Source: Candidatus Dadabacteria bacterium UBA1144
Lineage (GTDB): Bacteria; Desulfobacterota_D; UBA1144
NCBI GenBank assembly: GCA_905181755.1
Contig: CAJIYY010000020.1
Location: forward strand, 1-10,876
Reading direction: 5' to 3'
DNA length: 10,876 bases
Positions 7,519 to 10,876 of the stretch are shown here, one piece after another. Every line of letters begins with the position of its first letter. The first letter of the stretch is position 1. The notes under the pieces were generated by a model. It made no database searches. It saw nothing but the letters and a program-made list of their open reading frames with translations, and was not told the DNA's origin. A program made the translations under genes and the position numbers.

Positions 7519-7534
7519 TAAAGAGATAAAAATT

Positions 7535-7855
7535 ATGGAAACCGCACCAAAAGTTAGAATAAAGCTTAAATCTTATGATCATAGATTATTAGATAAGTCT
7601 ACTTTTGAGATTGTTGAAACGGTTAAGAGAACCGGTGCTAAGGTTGCAGGTCCGATACCACTTCCAACCAATATTTCTAGAACTTGTGTTCTAAGAGCCC
7701 CGCATGTTTACAAAAATTCACGTGAACATTTTGAGATGAGAACGCATAAGCGCCTTGTTGATATTCTCGAGCCTACACAGCAAACAATCGATTCTTTAAT
7801 GAAGTTAGATTTAGCTTCTGGTGTAGAGGTAGAAATCAAATTACAAGGTGTATAG
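7535..7855 (+). CDS. rpsJ: Small ribosomal subunit protein S10
   Basis: S10 (NusE) is a 30S head protein and also a NusB partner in transcription antitermination. The product is 106 residues, near the usual 102-105. Landmarks are VRIKLKSYDHRLLD (7-20), GPIPLPT (39-45) and MRTHKRLVDI (68-77), ending in a strand-forming VEVEIKL. The start agrees with the family N-terminus although the ribosome-binding site is oddly placed. It is the first gene of the S10 cluster. The gap to tuf is too short for the long structured leader through which L4 controls this operon in E. coli. The stop codon directly abuts the rplC ATG. Confidence 0.97.
   Translation: METAPKVRIKLKSYDHRLLDKSTFEIVETVKRTGAKVAGPIPLPTNISRTCVLRAPHVYKNSREHFEMRTHKRLVDILEPTQQTIDSLMKLDLASGVEVEIKLQGV
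7845..7850 (+). promoter_or_regulatory. Shine-Dalgarno of rplC (AAGGTG) inside rpsJ
   Basis: AAGGTG lies in the last codons of rpsJ, 5 bases before the rplC ATG at 7856. It supports translation of the long form of L3, including its N-terminal extension, from this ATG. Confidence 0.65.
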
Positions 7856-8584
7856 ATGTCAGAAGAAATAGATATTAAAGAAAACAATACAGATACTGTT
7901 GATGATAGTACCCCGGAAGTTTCTTCAAACGAGGACTCTTCAAAATCACAAATTCAGCTTAGTGGCCTTATTGGAACCAAGCTCGGGATGACTCAGACAA
8001 TAACTGATGATGGAAAAGTCATACCAACAACTGTTATAAAATTAGGTCCTTGCTTAGCTTTAGAGAAAAAAATAAAAAAAGATAAGACCTCTTTAAAAAT
8101 TGGTTTTCAGGATGCAAAGCCTAGATTATTAAATAAGTCGAAGCTAGGGTATCTTTCTAAGCTAAAGGTAAAACCAATTAAATATGTTAAAGAATTTGAC
8201 TTGCTTAATCCTGAAGTAGACATTAAACCAGGAGAAGAGATAAGGGCTGATATCTTCAAAGAAGGAGACATAGCAGATGTAACTTCTAACTCAAAAGGTA
8301 AAGGTTTTGCAGGTGTAATAAAAAGGCACAATTTCGCTGGTCTAAAGCATACTCACGGAACCCCTCAGAATCAGAGATCTGGTGGTTCTATTGGAGCTTG
8401 CGCCTACCCTGGTAGGGTTTGGAAAGGACAAAAAATGGCTGGTAGATACGGTGGTAAAAAGTCAACGATACAAGGACTCACAGTATTGAGTATAGATTTA
8501 GAAGATAATTTAATTTTGATAAAGGGTTCAGTTCCAGGGTCTAACGGCTCTGTTGTCTACGTTAACCATACAAGGAAAGGCTAA
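7856..8584 (+). CDS. rplC: Large ribosomal subunit protein L3 with acidic N-terminal extension
   Basis: L3 is a primary binder of 23S rRNA; a long loop reaches the peptidyl transferase centre. The product is 242 residues against about 209 in E. coli. The conserved L3 start GLIGTKLGMTQ only appears at residues 37-47. The preceding ~36 residues are rich in Glu, Asp, Ser, Asn and Thr: residues 1-30 hold ten acidic and two basic side chains. The rest is normal: SKGKGFAGVIKRHNFAGLKH (146-165), GGSIGACAYPGRVWKGQKMA (176-195) and a final LIKGSVPGSNGSVVYV. The start is well supported: the ATG touches the rpsJ stop, AAGGTG is 5 bases upstream, and no ATG, GTG or TTG in frame occurs before the Met of GMTQ. 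At the loop tip, Ala181 stands where E. coli has the Gln150 methylated by PrmB. The gene overlaps rplD by one base (TAATG). Confidence 0.96.
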   Translation: MSEEIDIKENNTDTVDDSTPEVSSNEDSSKSQIQLSGLIGTKLGMTQTITDDGKVIPTTVIKLGPCLALEKKIKKDKTSLKIGFQDAKPRLLNKSKLGYLSKLKVKPIKYVKEFDLLNPEVDIKPGEEIRADIFKEGDIADVTSNSKGKGFAGVIKRHNFAGLKHTHGTPQNQRSGGSIGACAYPGRVWKGQKMAGRYGGKKSTIQGLTVLSIDLEDNLILIKGSVPGSNGSVVYVNHTRKG

Positions 8585-9201
8585 TGAATATTGATATAGT
8601 TGATATTAAAAATAAAGAAATTGAAAAGTTTGATTTGAATCTTGATGATTCAGTTGAGATTAATCGTAAGGCAATAAGTTTGGTAGTAAAATCCCAACTT
8701 TCTAAACGTAGATCAGGTACAGCTGCTACGAAAAACCGAGCCCTTGTAAAGGCCAGCAATAAAAAGCCTTTTAAACAGAAGGGAACTGGAAATGCAAGAG
8801 CTGGTTCTACTACATCCCCTATCTGGAGAGGTGGAGGAGTCATTTTTGGACCGCAACCTAAGGATTGGTCTATTAGTGTTCCTAAGAAAATCAAAAAACT
8901 CGCTTTGTTTCATAGCCTACTCTACAAGATACAACAACAGACGATTAAAGTGGTTGACTCTTTTGATCTAGATACACATAAAACTAAGGATTTAATTAAA
9001 TTACTAAAGCCATTTAATCTGTCAGAAAAATTATTAATAATTTCTAATGTTGAAAATCAAAATATAAATTTAGCTTCAAGGAATATAGAAAAATTAAAAC
9101 TGATTAAGTCAGAAGGTGTTAATGTTTACGATTTGCTTAACTATAAATCTATTCTTATCGATAAACCAACTCTTACTAGCTTATTAGAGAGGGTTAGATA
9201 A
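8584..9201 (+). CDS. rplD: Large ribosomal subunit protein L4
   Basis: L4 binds 23S rRNA; an extended loop lines the peptide exit tunnel. In E. coli it also represses the S10 operon. The 205 residues fit the family. The tunnel loop KKPFKQKGTGNARAGSTTSP (60-79) and the following WRGGGVIFGPQPKDW (81-95) are intact; the lysine whose change gives macrolide resistance elsewhere lies in this loop. The C-terminal half is more variable and lysine/leucine rich, as usual. The ATG overlaps the rplC stop by one base and AAGGA at 8572-8576 is 7 bases upstream, so the start is secure. The stop overlaps the rplW ATG in the same way. Confidence 0.97.
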   Translation: MNIDIVDIKNKEIEKFDLNLDDSVEINRKAISLVVKSQLSKRRSGTAATKNRALVKASNKKPFKQKGTGNARAGSTTSPIWRGGGVIFGPQPKDWSISVPKKIKKLALFHSLLYKIQQQTIKVVDSFDLDTHKTKDLIKLLKPFNLSEKLLIISNVENQNINLASRNIEKLKLIKSEGVNVYDLLNYKSILIDKPTLTSLLERVR

Positions 9202-9491
9202 TGAAAAAATATGTTTCAGATATAATAATTAAACCCTTAGTAACAGAAAAAACCCAGCTAATGAGTCAAGATGAATGCTATGTTTTTGAAGTTAATCCTA
9301 AATCTACAAAAAATGAGATTAGAGACGCAATACAAAAGTTCTTTGATGTTAAAGTTAAAGATGTTAGAACTGCAATTAAGCCCGGAAAAAAGGTCATGAA
9401 AGGTGGAAAGCTTGTAGGGAAACGCTCAAAACAAAAAAAAGCATTTATAACGCTCAAAGAAGGAAAAATAGAAATAGTTCAAGGAGTTTAG
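9201..9491 (+). CDS. rplW: Large ribosomal subunit protein L23
   Basis: L23 sits at the exit-tunnel rim and is the docking site for trigger factor and signal recognition particle. The 96 residues match the family. Visible are IIIKPLVTEKT (8-18), YVFEVNPKSTKNEIRDAI (27-44), VKVKDVRT (50-57) and the basic loop GKKVMKGGKLVGKRSKQKKA (62-81). It overlaps rplD by one base, with GAGAGGG (9187-9193) 7 bases before the ATG. rplB follows after a single base. Confidence 0.96.
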   Translation: MKKYVSDIIIKPLVTEKTQLMSQDECYVFEVNPKSTKNEIRDAIQKFFDVKVKDVRTAIKPGKKVMKGGKLVGKRSKQKKAFITLKEGKIEIVQGV

Positions 9492-9492
9492 T

Positions 9493-10341
9493 ATGGGGAT
9501 TACGAAATATAAACCTACCAGTGCTGGTAGACGTTTTATGACATCAGCAGATTATGATGAGATTACAACTAAATCTCCCCATAAGCCTCTGCTTACATAT
9601 TCCCATAATAAAAAGGGAAGAAATAATTTAGGAAGAATTACTTCTAAAAGTCGTGGAGGAGGACATAAGCAACTTTATAGAATAATTGATTTTAAAAGAG
9701 ACAAGCTTGATGTTCCTGGCCATGTAAAGACAATTGAATATGATCCGAATAGAACTGCAAGGATTGCATTAGTTAGCTATATGGATGGAGAGAAGAGATA
9801 CATTCTTGCCCCACTAGGAATAAAGGTAGGAGATAAAATAATAGCTTCTTCAAAAACCGAAATTATACTGGGTAATTCTTTGGAATTAGGAAATATTCCT
9901 GAGGGCTCTATTGTCCATAATATTGAGCTATCACCAGGGAATGGAGGTAAGCTTGCTAGGTCAGCAGGTACATTCGCTCAAGTTCTTGGAAATGAGAAAG
10001 ACTTAACAATGATAAAATTAAGCTCAGGTGAAACAAGGTATGTTCGTTCAATCTGTAGAGCTACCATAGGAAAATTAGGGAATGACAAGCACAATCAGAT
10101 TGTAATAGGGAAGGCAGGACGTAATAGGAATCTTGGTAGAAGACCCAAGGTAAGAGGTGTTGCTATGAATCCAGTTGACCATCCGCACGGTGGTGGTGAA
10201 GGTAAAGCAGCAAGAGGTAATCCTCACCCAGTATCTAAATGGGGTTGGATTACAATTGGTAAGAAAACAAGGCATAATCCGAGAACTGATAAGTTAATAG
10301 TAAAAAGAAGAAGAATTGGTTACGGAATGGACAAGAGGTGA
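9493..10341 (+). CDS. rplB: Large ribosomal subunit protein L2
   Basis: L2 is needed for subunit association and peptidyl transferase assembly. The product is 282 residues, a little longer than the usual 273-277. Landmarks are GRNNLGRIT (42-50), RGGGHKQLYRIIDFKRD (54-70), EYDPNRTARIALV (82-94), the GKAGRNR segment (206-212) and PVDHPHGGGEG (227-237), which holds the conserved histidine near the peptidyl transferase centre. The N-terminus MGITKYKPTSAGRRFM is of a form common outside the alphaproteobacteria. The C-terminus continues past the usual basic end (IVKRRR) with IGYGMDKR. The start has AAGGAG (9481-9486) 6 bases upstream. It ends in TGA, the only TGA stop in the window. Confidence 0.97.
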   Translation: MGITKYKPTSAGRRFMTSADYDEITTKSPHKPLLTYSHNKKGRNNLGRITSKSRGGGHKQLYRIIDFKRDKLDVPGHVKTIEYDPNRTARIALVSYMDGEKRYILAPLGIKVGDKIIASSKTEIILGNSLELGNIPEGSIVHNIELSPGNGGKLARSAGTFAQVLGNEKDLTMIKLSSGETRYVRSICRATIGKLGNDKHNQIVIGKAGRNRNLGRRPKVRGVAMNPVDHPHGGGEGKAARGNPHPVSKWGWITIGKKTRHNPRTDKLIVKRRRIGYGMDKR

Positions 10342-10350
10342 TTATAGAAA

Positions 10351-10632
10351 ATGGGTAGATCGATAAAAAAGGGACCATTCGTTGATGATAAATTGATGAA
10401 AAAAGTGGTTAAAGCAAAAGAAATAGATAGCCAAAAGATTATTAAGACTTGGTCAAGAAGGTCAATGATTGTTCCAGAGATGCTAGGCTTAACATTTGCT
10501 GTTTATAACGGGAAGAAATTTATACCTGTCTATGCGACAGAGTATATGCTCGGCCACAAATTAGGAGAGTTTTCACCAACAAGAACCTTTAATGCGCATG
10601 CGGGTGGAGATAAAAAGGGTGGTAAAAGATAA
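10351..10632 (+). CDS. rpsS: Small ribosomal subunit protein S19
   Basis: S19 is a 30S head protein that pairs with S13 near the A site and forms an inter-subunit bridge. The 93 residues match the family. Landmarks are RSIKKGPFVDD (3-13), KTWSRRSMIVPEMLGLTFAV (32-51), GKKFIPVY (54-61) and GHKLGEFSPTRTF (68-80), with a lysine/glycine tail. AGAGGTGA (10334-10341), overlapping the rplB stop, provides a ribosome-binding site about 9 bases before the ATG. The stop overlaps the rplV ATG by one base. Confidence 0.97.
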   Translation: MGRSIKKGPFVDDKLMKKVVKAKEIDSQKIIKTWSRRSMIVPEMLGLTFAVYNGKKFIPVYATEYMLGHKLGEFSPTRTFNAHAGGDKKGGKR

Positions 10633-10876
10633 TGATAGCAAAAGCTATATTGAAATACGCTAGAAGGACTCCTAGGAAGGTTAATTTGGTTCTTGAAACT
10701 ATCAGAGGAAGAAATGTAGATTATGCATTTATGTTGTTAAAAACATTAAAGCAGGGTTCAAAGGAAGAAGTTTCCAAAACACTGAAATCGGCAGTTTCTA
10801 ACGCTTATGAAAAGGGTTTTACAGATTCAGAAAAAATATTTGTTTCTGAAGCATATGCCACAGAAGGAACTACTTT
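10632..10876 (+). CDS. rplV: Large ribosomal subunit protein L22, N-terminal part (3' truncated by window)
   Basis: The first 81 codons are present and the frame stays open to the end of the window. L22 binds all domains of 23S rRNA, and its beta hairpin lines the exit tunnel. Visible family features are TPRKVNLVLETIRGRNVDYA (13-32), the helix LKSAVSNAYEKG (51-62) and FVSEAYATEGTT (70-81), just before the hairpin that carries macrolide-resistance positions, which lies outside the window. The ATG overlaps the rpsS stop (TAATG), with AAGGGTGG a few bases upstream. The position after rpsS is the standard S10 order, so rpsC is expected next. Confidence 0.93.
   Translation, partial: MIAKAILKYARRTPRKVNLVLETIRGRNVDYAFMLLKTLKQGSKEEVSKTLKSAVSNAYEKGFTDSEKIFVSEAYATEGTT

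Noticed and set aside
1..10876. Mobile elements, CRISPR arrays, tRNA or rRNA genes, defence systems
   Set aside because: None seen. Recognised housekeeping genes fill nearly every base, with no inverted repeats, repeat-spacer pattern or integration scars.

Overview
The window is a dense, single-strand stretch of an AT-rich bacterial chromosome. Fourteen genes run on the + strand with almost no spacer, and the largest non-coding gap is 57 bases. The genetic code is standard: TAA, TAG and TGA all end genes, TGA at the end of rplB. The lineage cannot be fixed by eye. EF-Tu, EF-G and S12 read as proteobacterial-like, while L2 and L3 do not look like typical alphaproteobacterial versions. The AT bias, tight packing and stop/start overlaps suggest a streamlined genome, possibly a free-living marine or host-associated bacterium, but that is inference.

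Region 1 (1-3284) is metabolic. It holds the 3' end of glmU, a complete glmS and a complete purD. GlmS makes glucosamine-6-phosphate and GlmU carries out the last steps to UDP-GlcNAc, so the pair supplies precursor for peptidoglycan and any lipopolysaccharide. PurD is the second step of de novo purine synthesis. It has a recognisable promoter whose -10 box lies so close to its ATG that the mRNA is probably leaderless.

Region 2 (3285-7509) is the str operon: rpsL, rpsG, fusA, tuf. A strong promoter candidate (TTGACA, 16 bases, extended -10) sits in the purD-rpsL gap and also settles the rpsL start. Region 3 (7535-10876) is the S10 operon: rpsJ, rplC, rplD, rplW, rplB, rpsS and the 5' part of rplV. 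It follows tuf after only 25 bases with no visible terminator, so str and S10 probably form one long transcript. Four junctions between rpsJ and rplV abut or overlap by one base, which implies strong translational coupling.

I see no mobile element, CRISPR array, RNA gene or novel multi-gene system; this is a core housekeeping region. The most unusual feature is ribosomal protein L3. It carries an acidic, probably disordered N-terminal extension of about 36 residues and lacks the glutamine that PrmB methylates in E. coli. Secondary points are the probable leaderless purD, the divergent GlmS isomerase half, the lack of room for E. coli-type S7 and L4 control elements, and a metabolic block in the place often held by rpoB-rpoC.
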